From contig NZ_SODI01000001.1 of assembly GCF_004365915.1 (NCBI RefSeq), positions 682,001-746,000 on the forward strand: 64,000 bases of DNA, read 5' to 3'. Under the pieces are notes generated by a model. The model was not told the DNA's origin and made no database searches. It saw only the letters and a list, made by a program, of their open reading frames with translations. Both the position numbers and the translations under genes were made by a program. The stretch comes from Cryobacterium psychrophilum. Its GTDB lineage: Bacteria; Actinomycetota; Actinomycetes; Actinomycetales; Microbacteriaceae. Shown here piece by piece: positions 53,437 to 62,277 of this stretch (position 1 is its first letter; every line of letters starts with the position of its first letter).

Positions 53437-54603
53437 CTAGCCTGCGAAGCCCAGCGACCGGGAAATGACCATGAGCTGCACCTCGGTCGTGCCCTCGCCC
53501 AGTTCCAGGACCTTCGAATCACGATAGTGCCGCGCCACCGGATTCTCGTTCATGAAGCCGTATCCGCCGAAGATCTGCGTCGCGTCACGGGCATTGTCCA
53601 TGGCCGCCTCGCTGCCCACCATCTTGGCGATGGAGGCCTCCATTTTGAACGGCTTGCCGTTGATCATTTTCAGGGCGGCGTCATAGTAGGCGAGGCGAGC
53701 GGTGTGCACGCGCGCCTGCATCCGCGCAATCTTGAATGCGATGTGCTGGTTCGAGCCGATGGAACGACCGAACACGTTGCGGCTGTTCGCGTAGCGGATG
53801 GACTCCTCCAGGCAGCCCTGGGCGGCTCCGGTGCACAGCGCGGCGAAGGCGATGCGGCCCTCGTCGAGGGTCTGCACGAAGTTGGCGAAGCCGCGGCCAC
53901 GCTCACCGAGCAGGTTGGCCTCGGGAACGCGCACGTTCTCGAACAGGAGCGGGTGCGTGTCTGACGTGTGCCAGCCCACCTTGTCGTACGGCGGCAGCGC
54001 CGTGAACCCGGGGGTGGGCGTGGGCACGAGGATGGCGGTGAGTTCTTTCTTGATCGAACCGTCGGCGCGTGTGGACTCCCCCGTGACCGCGGTGACCGTG
54101 ACGAGGCGGGTGATGTCGGAGCCCGAGTTGGTGATGAACTGCTTCGTACCGTTGATCACCCATTCGCCGCCGGCGAGTTCTGCGGTGGTTTTGGTGCCCG
54201 CGGCGTCTGAGCCGGCATCCGCCTCGGTGAGGCCGAACGCGGCGAGCGCCGACCCACTGGCGAGGCGGGGAACCCACTCTTCCTTCTGCGCCTCGGTGCC
54301 TCTGCGGTACACGGGCATGATGCCCAGGCCAACGCCGGCCTCAAGGGTCACGGCGATGCTCTGGTCGGCGCGCGCGAGCTGCTCAACGGCGAGGCAGAGG
54401 GCGAAGTAGTCCTTGCCCTGGCCGCCGTACTCCACCGGGAACGGCAGTCCGAACAGCCCCATGTCGCCCATCTGGGCGATGATGCCGTACGGCAGGCTGC
54501 GCTTCGTGTCGTACTCATACGCGGCGGGCGCCACGACAGTGTCGGCGAAGTCGCGTACCCGGTCACTCAAGGCCTGGTATTCGGGGGTGAGTTCGTAGCT
54601 CAT
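53437..54603 (-). CDS. Acyl-CoA dehydrogenase (probable isovaleryl-CoA dehydrogenase)
   Basis: This 388-residue FAD enzyme has the three ACAD domains: FGLTEADAGSDAAGTKTTAE and WVINGTKQFITNSGSD in the beta domain, and QIFGGYGFMNENPVARHYRD with LGEGTTEVQ near the C-terminus. Its place after the biotin carboxylase gene, with a 4-bp overlap, matches fadE19 of mycobacteria, so isovaleryl-CoA or a related branched acyl-CoA is the likely substrate. It starts after AAGGGAGCCACAGA. Confidence 0.9.
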   Translation of the reverse strand: MSYELTPEYQALSDRVRDFADTVVAPAAYEYDTKRSLPYGIIAQMGDMGLFGLPFPVEYGGQGKDYFALCLAVEQLARADQSIAVTLEAGVGLGIMPVYRRGTEAQKEEWVPRLASGSALAAFGLTEADAGSDAAGTKTTAELAGGEWVINGTKQFITNSGSDITRLVTVTAVTGESTRADGSIKKELTAILVPTPTPGFTALPPYDKVGWHTSDTHPLLFENVRVPEANLLGERGRGFANFVQTLDEGRIAFAALCTGAAQGCLEESIRYANSRNVFGRSIGSNQHIAFKIARMQARVHTARLAYYDAALKMINGKPFKMEASIAKMVGSEAAMDNARDATQIFGGYGFMNENPVARHYRDSKVLELGEGTTEVQLMVISRSLGFAG

Positions 54604-56654
54604 TCTGTGGCTCCCTTGTCTGGAGTGTTGACTGGCGTAATGGTGGCGACGATCTGGTCGAGTTTGACGAGGTCGCCGGTTTTCACGTTCACGGTGACCC
54701 GCCCGGCGGCCTCGGCCACGAGTTTGTGTTCCATTTTCATGGCCTCGACCACGAGGATGGTCTGGCCGGCCTCGACGGCGTCTCCGCTGGCGGCGTTCAC
54801 GGCGATCACCGTGCCGGGCATCGGCGAGCGCACGTCGGGGCTCACCGCTCCGGGTACCCGATCGCGGCTCAGCAGGTGTTCGGCGAGTTCTTCGGCGCGC
54901 GAGCGGTTTCGCAGCTCCATCTGGAAACCGTCGGCACCGATATGCAGTACGGCGCCGTGAAGGGCCACCTCGTACACCCGGGTGATGCCGCGGTAGTCCA
55001 CGCTCATTGTTCCGTCGTGCCCGGCCGAGAGCCCGGCCGCTACCGGCGAACCATCGCCGACCGTCACGGATGCCCCGCCCGGCTCCCCCCTGACGCCAAC
55101 GGAAACGGAGTCGGTCGCCGACACCCCCAGGCAGTAGCGGCTGGCCCGTGCCTCACCGAGCCGCCACCCGGTGGGGCGAGCCCACACGGCGTTCGCCTCC
55201 GCCGTGGTGGACGCGTTCAGTGCCCGCTCGTGCAGGAAGAGCGCGGCTGCGGCGAGCAGGTGATCGTCGGCACCGCGAAAGGCGAGGGTCGGCAGCCTCC
55301 GTTCGATCAGGCCCGTGTCGAGGTGACCCGCACGCACGTCTTCGTCCTGCAGCAACAGCCTCAGGTACTCGGTGTTGGTGTGCACGCCGAGCACCACGGT
55401 CTCGCCCAGTGCCCGGTCGAGCCGGGTGAGCGCCTCCAGCCGGGTGGGCGCCCAGGCGATCACCTTGGCGAGCATCGGGTCGTAGTGGGAGGCGATCTCG
55501 AGGCCGTCGGCCAGCGAACTGTCCACGCGGATGCCCGCGCCGCTCGGTTCGTGCAGCCGCAGCACCGTGCCCGTCGTGGGCAGAAAACCGCGTTCCGGGT
55601 TCTCGGCGTACACGCGGGCCTCCACGGCGTGGCCGGTGAGGTGCACGCCCGACTGCTCCACGGTGAGGGCCTCCCCCGCGGCGATGCGCACCTGCCAGTC
55701 CACGAGGTCGATACCGGTCACCATCTCGGTCACCGGATGCTCCACCTGCAGCCGGGTGTTCATCTCCATGAAGAAGAACTCGCCGGGCGCGGCATCGGAG
55801 ACCAGGAACTCCACGGTGCCGGCGCCGCTGTAGCCCACGCTTCGGGCGGCGGCGCAGGCAGCCTCACCGATGCGGGCGCGAGTGGCGTCATCGAGAAGCG
55901 GCGAGGGCGCCTCCTCGATGACCTTCTGGTGGCGACGCTGCAGCGAGCATTCGCGCTCGCCGAGGTGGATGACGGCGCCGTGGTTATCGGCGAGCACCTG
56001 CACCTCGATGTGGCGGGGCGTGTTGATCAGGCGCTCGATCAGCAGCGTGTCGTCACCGAATGCCCTCTGCGCCACGCGCCTGGCGGTTTCGAGCGTCGCC
56101 GCGAGGTCTTCCTCGCGTTCGACGATGTGCATCCCCTTGCCGCCGCCGCCCGCCGAGGGTTTGATCAGCATTGGGTAGCCCACTCCACCGGCAGCCTCGA
56201 TGAGCTGCTCATTGCTGAGACCCGGCTCATTGATGCCGGGAATGGTCGGTACGCCGTAACCGGCCACGTGGTTCTTCGAGCGAATCTTGTCGCCCATCAT
56301 GTTGAGTGCGTGCACACTCGGTCCGATGAACACGATTCCCGCGTCGGCGCAGGCCTGGGCGAAGGACTGGTTCTCGCTCAGAAACCCGTAGCCGGGGTGT
56401 ATCGCCTGGGATCCGCTCTTGGCAGCGGCGTCGAGAACGGACCGAACGTTGAGGTAGCTGTCGGCGGGGGCCGGGCCGCCGAGGCGCACTGCGGCATCCG
56501 CCAGTGACACGTGGCGGGCGTTGCGGTCGGCGTCGCTGTACACGGCAATGGAGCGGATGCCCCGCTCGCGCAGGGTGCGGATGATGCGGCACGCGATCTC
56601 ACCGCGATTGGCGACGAGGACCGTGTCGAAATGGGTGGTCTGGGGCTCTGTCAT
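54600..56654 (-). CDS. accA1: Acyl-CoA carboxylase alpha subunit (biotin carboxylase and carrier)
   Basis: This 684-residue protein carries a biotin carboxylase domain (VLVANRGEIACRIIRTLRER at the start, ATP-grasp GGGGKGMHIV, EMNTRLQVEHPVTEMVTGID) and a C-terminal biotinyl domain with the target lysine in VEAMKMEHKLV. It partners the carboxyltransferase encoded just upstream, probably as 3-methylcrotonyl-CoA carboxylase. I use ATG 56654; a GTG four codons earlier that overlaps the previous stop is an alternative. Confidence 0.9.
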   Translation of the reverse strand: MTEPQTTHFDTVLVANRGEIACRIIRTLRERGIRSIAVYSDADRNARHVSLADAAVRLGGPAPADSYLNVRSVLDAAAKSGSQAIHPGYGFLSENQSFAQACADAGIVFIGPSVHALNMMGDKIRSKNHVAGYGVPTIPGINEPGLSNEQLIEAAGGVGYPMLIKPSAGGGGKGMHIVEREEDLAATLETARRVAQRAFGDDTLLIERLINTPRHIEVQVLADNHGAVIHLGERECSLQRRHQKVIEEAPSPLLDDATRARIGEAACAAARSVGYSGAGTVEFLVSDAAPGEFFFMEMNTRLQVEHPVTEMVTGIDLVDWQVRIAAGEALTVEQSGVHLTGHAVEARVYAENPERGFLPTTGTVLRLHEPSGAGIRVDSSLADGLEIASHYDPMLAKVIAWAPTRLEALTRLDRALGETVVLGVHTNTEYLRLLLQDEDVRAGHLDTGLIERRLPTLAFRGADDHLLAAAALFLHERALNASTTAEANAVWARPTGWRLGEARASRYCLGVSATDSVSVGVRGEPGGASVTVGDGSPVAAGLSAGHDGTMSVDYRGITRVYEVALHGAVLHIGADGFQMELRNRSRAEELAEHLLSRDRVPGAVSPDVRSPMPGTVIAVNAASGDAVEAGQTILVVEAMKMEHKLVAEAAGRVTVNVKTGDLVKLDQIVATITPVNTPDKGATE

Positions 56655-56662
56655 GGTCTCAC

Positions 56663-58270
56663 TCACATCCGGAAGAGGCCGAAGGCGGAGTCGCCCAGCG
56701 GCGCGGTGGCGCAGACGGACAGGGCGAGGCCGAGTACCGTGCGCGTGTCGGCGGGGTCGATGACGCCGTCGTCCCAGAGCCGGGCGGTGGAATAATACGG
56801 GCTGCCCTGCCGCTCGTAGGTGTCGAGGATCGGTTCCTTGAAGCTGGTTTCTTCGGCGGCCGACCACTCGTCGCCGGCGCCCTCGATCTGTTCGCGCTTC
56901 ACGGTGGCGAGTACGGATGACGCCTGGGCGCCGCCCATCACCGAGATGCGGCTGCCCGGCCACATCCACAGGAACCGCGGGGAATAGGCCCGGCCGCACA
57001 TGGAGTAGTTGCCGGCGCCGAAGGAGCCGCCGATGACGACGGTGAGCTTGGGAACGCGGGCGGTGGCGACGGCGGTGACCATTTTGGCACCGTTCTTGGC
57101 GATGCCGCCGGCCTCGTAGTCGCGGCCCACCATGAAGCCGGAGATGTTCTGCAGGAAGACGAGCGGGATGCCCCGCTGGTCGCAGAGCTCGATGAAGTGC
57201 GCACCCTTGAGCGCGGACTCGGAGAACAGAACGCCGTTGTTGGCGACGATGCCGACCGGGTGGCCGTGCAGATGCGCGAAACCGGTGATGAGGGTCGTGC
57301 CGTATTCCTTCTTGAACTCATGGAATTCGCTGCCGTCGACGAGGCGCGCAATCACCTCGTGCACGTCGTACTGGCCCTGCACGTCGGTGGGCACGGCCCC
57401 ATACAGCTCGCCCTCGTCGGCGACGGGCGCGACGGTGGGGATCACATCCCACGGCGCCGTGGCCGGTCGGGGCAGGGTTGACACGATGTCGCGCACGATC
57501 TGCAGCGCATGCTCGTCGCTCTCGGCGAGGTGATCGGTGACGCCGGAGGTACGAGCGTGCAGGTCGCCGCCGCCGAGCTCTTCGGCGGTGACGATCTCAC
57601 CGATCGCGGCTTTCACGAGCGGCGGCCCGCCGAGGAAGATGGTGCCCTGACCCCGCACGATCACGGTCTCGTCGCTCATGGCCGGCACGTAGGCCCCACC
57701 GGCGGTGCACGAGCCCATGACCGAGGCGATCTGTGGGATCTTGGCGGCGGACATGCGGGCCTGGTTGTAGAAGATGCGGCCGAAGTGGTCGCGGTCGGGA
57801 AAGACCTCGTCCTGCATCGGCAGGAAGGCGCCGCCGGAGTCGACGAGGTAGACGCAGGGCAGGCGGTTTTCGAGGGCGATCTCCTGGGCGCGCAGGTGCT
57901 TCTTCACCGTCATCGGGTAATACGTGCCGCCCTTGACGGTGGCGTCGTTGGAGATGACGAGCACGAAGCGTCCGTGCACGAGGCCGATCCCGGCGATCAC
58001 GCCGGCGCCGGGGCTGTCCTCGTTGTAGAGGCCGGTCGCGGCGAGTGGGGCGATCTCGAGGAAGGGGCTGCCCTCATCGAGCAGCTGGTCGATGCGCTCC
58101 CGTGGAAGGAGTTTGCCGCGGGCCAGGTGGCGCTGCCGGGACTTTTCGGGGCCGCCGAGGGCGGCGCGGGCGAGGCGCGTCTTCAGGTCAACGACAAGCG
58201 CGCGCTGGGCGGCTTCGTTGGTCTGGAACGTCTGAGCAGTGGAGTCCAGCTGACTCGTGAGTGTCTCCAT
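56663..58270 (-). CDS. accD1: Acyl-CoA carboxylase beta subunit (carboxyltransferase)
   Basis: This 535-residue crotonase-like carboxyltransferase has the acyl-CoA half ([20 protein letters not shown]) and the carboxybiotin half ([40 protein letters not shown]). It is most like 3-methylcrotonyl-CoA carboxylase beta. Of two close ATG codons I take 58270, six bases after GGGAAG. It is the first gene of the leucine-catabolism operon and is divergent from the TetR gene. Confidence 0.9.
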   Translation of the reverse strand: METLTSQLDSTAQTFQTNEAAQRALVVDLKTRLARAALGGPEKSRQRHLARGKLLPRERIDQLLDEGSPFLEIAPLAATGLYNEDSPGAGVIAGIGLVHGRFVLVISNDATVKGGTYYPMTVKKHLRAQEIALENRLPCVYLVDSGGAFLPMQDEVFPDRDHFGRIFYNQARMSAAKIPQIASVMGSCTAGGAYVPAMSDETVIVRGQGTIFLGGPPLVKAAIGEIVTAEELGGGDLHARTSGVTDHLAESDEHALQIVRDIVSTLPRPATAPWDVIPTVAPVADEGELYGAVPTDVQGQYDVHEVIARLVDGSEFHEFKKEYGTTLITGFAHLHGHPVGIVANNGVLFSESALKGAHFIELCDQRGIPLVFLQNISGFMVGRDYEAGGIAKNGAKMVTAVATARVPKLTVVIGGSFGAGNYSMCGRAYSPRFLWMWPGSRISVMGGAQASSVLATVKREQIEGAGDEWSAAEETSFKEPILDTYERQGSPYYSTARLWDDGVIDPADTRTVLGLALSVCATAPLGDSAFGLFRM

Positions 58271-58313
58271 CGACATCTTCCCGTTGTGAACCCGGATGAC
58301 CCGGATTCAAGTA

Positions 58314-58333
58314 CAGTTAGTGTTCACTAACTG
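58314..58333. promoter_or_regulatory. Operator 1 of the leucine-catabolism regulator
   Basis: CAGTTAGTGTTCACTAACTG is a perfect 20-bp inverted repeat between accD1 and the TetR gene. Its core is GTTAGT-N4-ACTAAC. Confidence 0.72.
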
Positions 58334-58341
58334 AAATTCAG

Positions 58342-58357
58342 GTTAGTCAGTATTAAC
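58342..58357. promoter_or_regulatory. Operator 2 of the leucine-catabolism regulator
   Basis: GTTAGTCAGTATTAAC has the same 6-4-6 layout as operator 1 with one mismatch, centred 26 bp from it. Confidence 0.6.
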
Positions 58358-58392
58358 TGGGATGTCCAGTCAGGGTAGTCATGGGAGAGAAG

Positions 58393-59004
58393 ATGAGCGC
58401 AGCGGTCGAGTACCCCGCCACGCCCCGCAGCCAGGCCAAGGCCGATCGCCGCGAGGCCCTGCTCGGGGCCGCTGCAGCGCTTTTTGCCCGCTCGGGCTAC
58501 AACGGGGCATCCATTGAAGATCTCGGAGCGGCGGTCGGTGTCAGCGGTCCGGCCGTGTACCGGCACTTCAGCGGCAAGCAGGCCGTTCTCGCCGCACTAC
58601 TGGTGGGCGTGAGCGAACACCTCGTCGCCGGCGGCCAGGGCGTCGTCGACGAGGCAGCGAATGCCGGGGCAGCCCTCGGCGACCTGGTGCGGTTCCACAT
58701 TGACTTCGCTCTCTCCAATCCCGACATCATTCGAGTGCAGGACCGGGACCTCGACAGCCTCGCCGACGAGGACCGACACCGCGTGCGTGCGCTGCAGCGC
58801 ACCTATGTGGAACTCTGGGTGGGCGTGCTGCGCCGCGTGCACCCCGAGGTCAGCGAGACCCTGCTGCGCATTCGCGCCCATGCCACGTTCGGGCTGCTCA
58901 ACTCGACTCCGCACAGCGCTCGCGCGTCGTCCCAGGTGGCCGTGCGCACCCTGCTCGAAGAAATGGCCCTCGCCGCCCTCGCCGCGCCCCGCTGCGGTGC
59001 GTAG
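58393..59004 (+). CDS. TetR-family regulator of branched-chain catabolism (BkaR-like)
   Basis: This 203-residue repressor has a TetR DNA-binding domain (about 18-66, GYNGASIEDLGAAVGVSGPA and VYRHFSGKQAVLAALL) and a C-terminal ligand domain. It is divergent from the carboxylase operon, as BkaR (Rv2506) is in mycobacteria. The start ATG 58393 follows GGGAGAGAAG, which is better than an ATG 12 bases earlier. The two matching operators in the shared promoter argue that it controls both itself and the operon; a CoA thioester is a plausible effector. Confidence 0.88.
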   Translation: MSAAVEYPATPRSQAKADRREALLGAAAALFARSGYNGASIEDLGAAVGVSGPAVYRHFSGKQAVLAALLVGVSEHLVAGGQGVVDEAANAGAALGDLVRFHIDFALSNPDIIRVQDRDLDSLADEDRHRVRALQRTYVELWVGVLRRVHPEVSETLLRIRAHATFGLLNSTPHSARASSQVAVRTLLEEMALAALAAPRCGA

Positions 59005-59012
59005 CAACGGAC

Positions 59013-59065
59013 TTTTTCGCAACACGCCGCATCCGCAGTCACAGATCACGGCGTGTCGCGAAAAG
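59013..59065. terminator. Hairpin between convergent TetR and lysE genes
   Basis: A 16-bp stem with one mismatch (59014-59029 with 59049-59064) and a 19-base loop; both ends carry A/T runs. Confidence 0.6.
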
Positions 59066-59102
59066 TTCCGAGTTTGCCTACACGCCCGCAACCGGGGCGG
59101 GG

Positions 59103-59732
59103 CTAGTGCCCGAGGGCGAGACGGATGCCGAGGGCCAGCATCACGACGGCGATGACGACGTCGAGTACCCGCCAGGAACTCGGGCGCGCGAAAAGCGGGC
59201 GCAGGAGGCGGGCTCCGAAGCCGAGCGCGGCGAACCACACGAAGCTCCCGAGCACGGCACCGGCGGCCCACCACCAACGTTCCGGCGAGCCCTGCTGGTT
59301 GGCCACGCCGCCGAGAAAGAGCACGGTGTCGAGGTACACGTGCGGGTTGAGCCAGGTCAGCGCGAGAACCGTGGTGACCGCCACCCGCAAACCGGTCTCC
59401 CCCCGCGCTCCCGTCACCACGAGGGCCCCCGGGCGGATGGCCCGCCTGGCGGCCCAGAGTCCGTAGCCGATGAGAAAGGCAGAGCCGAGCACCCGAATGA
59501 CCACGATCGCCACGGGGGCGGCGGTGATGACCGCGCCGAGTCCGACGACTCCGGCGAGGATCAGTGCCGCATCGGACAGCGCGCAGATGGCCACGACCGG
59601 AGCGATGACGCGGTTGCGCCCTTCGATTCCGAGTCGCAGCACGAAGGCGTTCTGGGTGCCGATGGCGACGATGAGGGTCAGCCCGGTCAGAAGGCCGAGG
59701 AGGGCGGGAACGAGAGTTGTAGCGGGGGTCAC
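59103..59732 (-). CDS. LysE/ArgO-family amino-acid exporter
   Basis: This 209-residue transporter has six predicted membrane helices and the family signature LIVAIGTQNAFVLRLGIEGR, plus ALTWLNPHVYLDTVLFLGG. It exports basic amino acids in characterised relatives. No LysR-type regulator gene (lysG/argP) is next to it, unlike the usual arrangement. The GTG start has TAGCGT six bases upstream, so the transcript is probably leaderless. Confidence 0.9.
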   Translation of the reverse strand: MTPATTLVPALLGLLTGLTLIVAIGTQNAFVLRLGIEGRNRVIAPVVAICALSDAALILAGVVGLGAVITAAPVAIVVIRVLGSAFLIGYGLWAARRAIRPGALVVTGARGETGLRVAVTTVLALTWLNPHVYLDTVLFLGGVANQQGSPERWWWAAGAVLGSFVWFAALGFGARLLRPLFARPSSWRVLDVVIAVVMLALGIRLALGH

Positions 59733-59738
59733 AGGTCA

Positions 59739-59744
59739 ACGCTA
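59739..59744 (-). promoter_or_regulatory. Putative -10 box of leaderless lysE transcript
   Basis: TAGCGT ends six bases before the GTG start of the exporter gene. Confidence 0.5.
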
Positions 59745-60075
59745 AGGTCAAGCGGTAATTCAGTACAACTATGGTGTCCTGGGCTGGATCAGCTCGGCTC
59801 GTGCGGCCGCATCCTCGCCAGGGGGAACGTCCAGGGGCCGACACCGCGCGGGAGTTCCCGGAGGGACCGCGCGATGGGCGACCGTTTCTCGTGTCCCTCG
59901 CGGTGAACGTCGACAATCGGGTCGCGAGGTCTCGACCGCGCCGCAGACGGCGCCAGCTCGACCAGCGCAATGGGGGCGAACCGGGGAGCGCCTCGCGCTG
60001 ACGAGATGGGGGCACATCGAGAGCGGCTCACGCCGGCGAGGCTGGCGGCGGCGGGGCTGCGGGCGGGAAGTTCGG
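59745..60075. other. 331-bp stretch without a recognisable gene
   Basis: This is where a divergent lysG-type regulator would be expected. The frames present are short or low-complexity, and none resembles a LysR protein. Confidence 0.6.
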
Positions 60076-60738
60076 TCAGAAGGAGGCCGTGCAGACACAC
60101 ATTTCGTTGCCTTCCACATCGGCGAGCACCCACCATTCCGGAGCGTGCTCGTCGGTAAGCAGGACTCCCCCGGCCTCGATAATGGTCTGCACGCGCTCTT
60201 CGGCGTCGTCATTGGGTACGTAGACGTCGAGGTGGATGCGGTTGCGGTCGGTGCGTGCGATTTCCATGTGTTGGAACCACACCTTCGGGCCTCTCCCCCG
60301 CGGGTCGACCAGTTCGATGCCGTCGTCGCCGGAAACCTCCCTGTAGCCCAGTGCCGCCACCCAGAAAGGGCGAATCGCGTCGGAGTCGGTGCAGTCGATG
60401 GCGATGTCGCAGCGAGTCGGTTGCAGGGTGGCGACCGTCGCTCCGTGCTCGGCGGCAAGCTCGTCGATGCGGGTCGCGAGCCTCACGTCGCGGGCGGTCA
60501 CGCCGCCGACATCGTGAGAGGTGAGCACGAAATCGACGTTTCCGTAGCCGAGGCGAACGTCGGGATGGTGATTCAGGGCATCCGCTGCCCCCGACACTGC
60601 GGCGAGCAACGCGACCGCCGAGGTGAAGTCGGCGGTCGTGAACGAGGCATGCAGGGCGCTGTCGAAGTGCACGAAGGCGCTGGAGTGAAGTGTGTGGGCC
60701 GTGTTGAAGGGGGCGAGGAGTCCTGGGGTCGGATTCAT
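60076..60738 (-). CDS. Pterin-4a-carbinolamine dehydratase-VOC fusion protein
   Basis: The N-terminal ~100 residues match pterin-4a-carbinolamine dehydratase: ALNHHPDVRLGYGNVDFVLT and SHDVGGVTARDVRLA supply the three active-site histidines (His57, His58, His75 from this start). The rest (about 105-220) is a glyoxalase-like VOC domain with FWVAALGYREVSGDDGIEL and HLDVYVPNDDAEERV. The start is ATG 60738; a GTG eight codons upstream is possible. It lies 57 bp downstream of bkdC and could be co-transcribed. The substrate of the VOC half is unknown. Confidence 0.82.
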   Translation of the reverse strand: MNPTPGLLAPFNTAHTLHSSAFVHFDSALHASFTTADFTSAVALLAAVSGAADALNHHPDVRLGYGNVDFVLTSHDVGGVTARDVRLATRIDELAAEHGATVATLQPTRCDIAIDCTDSDAIRPFWVAALGYREVSGDDGIELVDPRGRGPKVWFQHMEIARTDRNRIHLDVYVPNDDAEERVQTIIEAGGVLLTDEHAPEWWVLADVEGNEMCVCTASF

Positions 60739-60795
60739 GACTCCACTGTGCTCCGCCCACACCCACCGGTCAAGGGATGAGGGCGGCGGCTCCGT

Positions 60796-62277
60796 CTAGA
60801 CCATCGTGAGAACCATGGCCGGGTTGGCCAGGATGGTACCGACATCGGCGAGGAACCTGGACCCCTGCTCGCCGTCGACGAGACGGTGATCGAAGGACAG
60901 GCTCAACGTGAGCACCTGGCGCAGGGCCACCTCGCCGCGGTACTCCCACGGCGTGCGCCGAATGGCACCCATGGCAAGGATGGCGGCCTCCCCTGTGTTG
61001 AGAATGGGCGTGCCGGAATCGATACCGAAGACACCGATATTGGTGATCGAGATCGTGCCGCCGCCGAGCGCAGCGGGCGTCGTCGTTCCGCCCCTGGCGG
61101 CCGTGGCCAGCGCGGCGAGCGCCGCCGCGATTTCGGTGAGTCCCAGCGCGTCGGCGTCCTTGATATTGGGCACCATGAGTCCGCGCGGGGTGGCCGCGGC
61201 GATACCAAGGTTCACGTAACCGAACTGCACGATTTCGCCGGCGCCCTCGTCCCATCGCGTGTTGACGCTCGGGTTGCGGGCAATCGCGATGCACACGGCC
61301 TTGGCGACGACGGTGAGAATGGAGATTCGCTGATCGGCGAACGCCCGGTTGCTCTTGAGCGACTCGAGCAGGTCCATCGTGGGCGTCACATCCACGGTGA
61401 GGAACTCGGTGACGTGCGGTGCGGTGAACGCGCTCTGCACCATGGCGGCCGCGGTGAGTTTGCGGATGCTCTTGATCGGCGTGCGAGTCTCTCGAGCGGC
61501 TGCGGCGGTCGCCGTGCCGCCGACGGCTGCCGGCGCTGCGGGCGTCTCCGTCGCCCCGTCGCCGTTCGGCGTCGCGTCGTTCAGCGCCGCCCGCACGTCG
61601 TAGCGGGTGATGAGGCCGCCCTGCCCGGTTCCCGTGACGGTCTCGAGGTTGACCCCGAGGTCACGGGCGAGAGCACGCACCGGCGGGGTGGAACGCGGTC
61701 GCTCCCCCGTCGCGGTTGCGGCCGCCGTGGGCACAGGTGTTGCGGGAACCTCGAGGGCTGTCGCCACGGGGTTCTCCGCACCGGGAGCTTCGGCAGTGAC
61801 GGCAGCGGATGCCGGGGCGGCAGCGGATGCCGGGGCGGCAGCGGATGCCGGGGCGGCAGCGGATGCCGGGGCGGCAGCGCTCTGGCGCGACCGGCGGGCC
61901 GGTCGTCCTCCACGTTCGACGGCTGGACCGTATCCGACGAGGTTCGCTTCGCGACTGTCCGCCGTGGGCGGCTCTTCTGTGCTCGCATCGGTGGGCGCAG
62001 CCGGCGCCTCATCCGGGGCCGCACCAGCGGCATCCGCCACATCGAACGAGACAATCGGTTCACCCACGTGCACGACCACGCCGGCGGGCTGATGCAGCTC
62101 GCTCACGACGCCGCTGAACGGTGACGGCAGCTCAACAACGGCCTTGGCCGTCTCCACATCCGCAATGTGCTGGTTGAGCGTCACCGTGTCGCCCGGCGCA
62201 ATGTACCATGCGACGATCTCGGACTCGGTGAGCCCCTCACCGAGGTCGGGCAGTTTGAAGATCTTGAGCATGTTCAC
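60796..62277 (-). CDS. bkdC: Branched-chain alpha-keto acid dehydrogenase E2
   Basis: This dihydrolipoyl acyltransferase core subunit has 493 residues. The lipoyl domain (2-77) has the modified lysine in DVETAKAVVELPS. Next comes an Ala/Pro linker with four AAAPAS repeats, the E1/E3-binding domain (about 200-236, VRALARDLGVNLETVTGTGQ), and the catalytic domain with SFDHRLVDGEQGSRFL. The start GTG overlaps the bkdB stop by 4 bp; ATG two codons later is an alternative. A single lipoyl domain fits a BCKDH E2. Confidence 0.92.
   Translation of the reverse strand: MNMLKIFKLPDLGEGLTESEIVAWYIAPGDTVTLNQHIADVETAKAVVELPSPFSGVVSELHQPAGVVVHVGEPIVSFDVADAAGAAPDEAPAAPTDASTEEPPTADSREANLVGYGPAVERGGRPARRSRQSAAAPASAAAPASAAAPASAAAPASAAVTAEAPGAENPVATALEVPATPVPTAAATATGERPRSTPPVRALARDLGVNLETVTGTGQGGLITRYDVRAALNDATPNGDGATETPAAPAAVGGTATAAAARETRTPIKSIRKLTAAAMVQSAFTAPHVTEFLTVDVTPTMDLLESLKSNRAFADQRISILTVVAKAVCIAIARNPSVNTRWDEGAGEIVQFGYVNLGIAAATPRGLMVPNIKDADALGLTEIAAALAALATAARGGTTTPAALGGGTISITNIGVFGIDSGTPILNTGEAAILAMGAIRRTPWEYRGEVALRQVLTLSLSFDHRLVDGEQGSRFLADVGTILANPAMVLTMV
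61801..61872. repeat. Four copies of an 18-bp unit in bkdC linker
   Basis: Four exact tandem 18-base units encode the AAAPAS repeats of the flexible E2 linker. Confidence 0.93.

Noticed and set aside
61801..61872. Direct repeats as a possible integration site
   Set aside because: They encode the Ala/Pro linker of the E2 subunit and lie in frame within bkdC.
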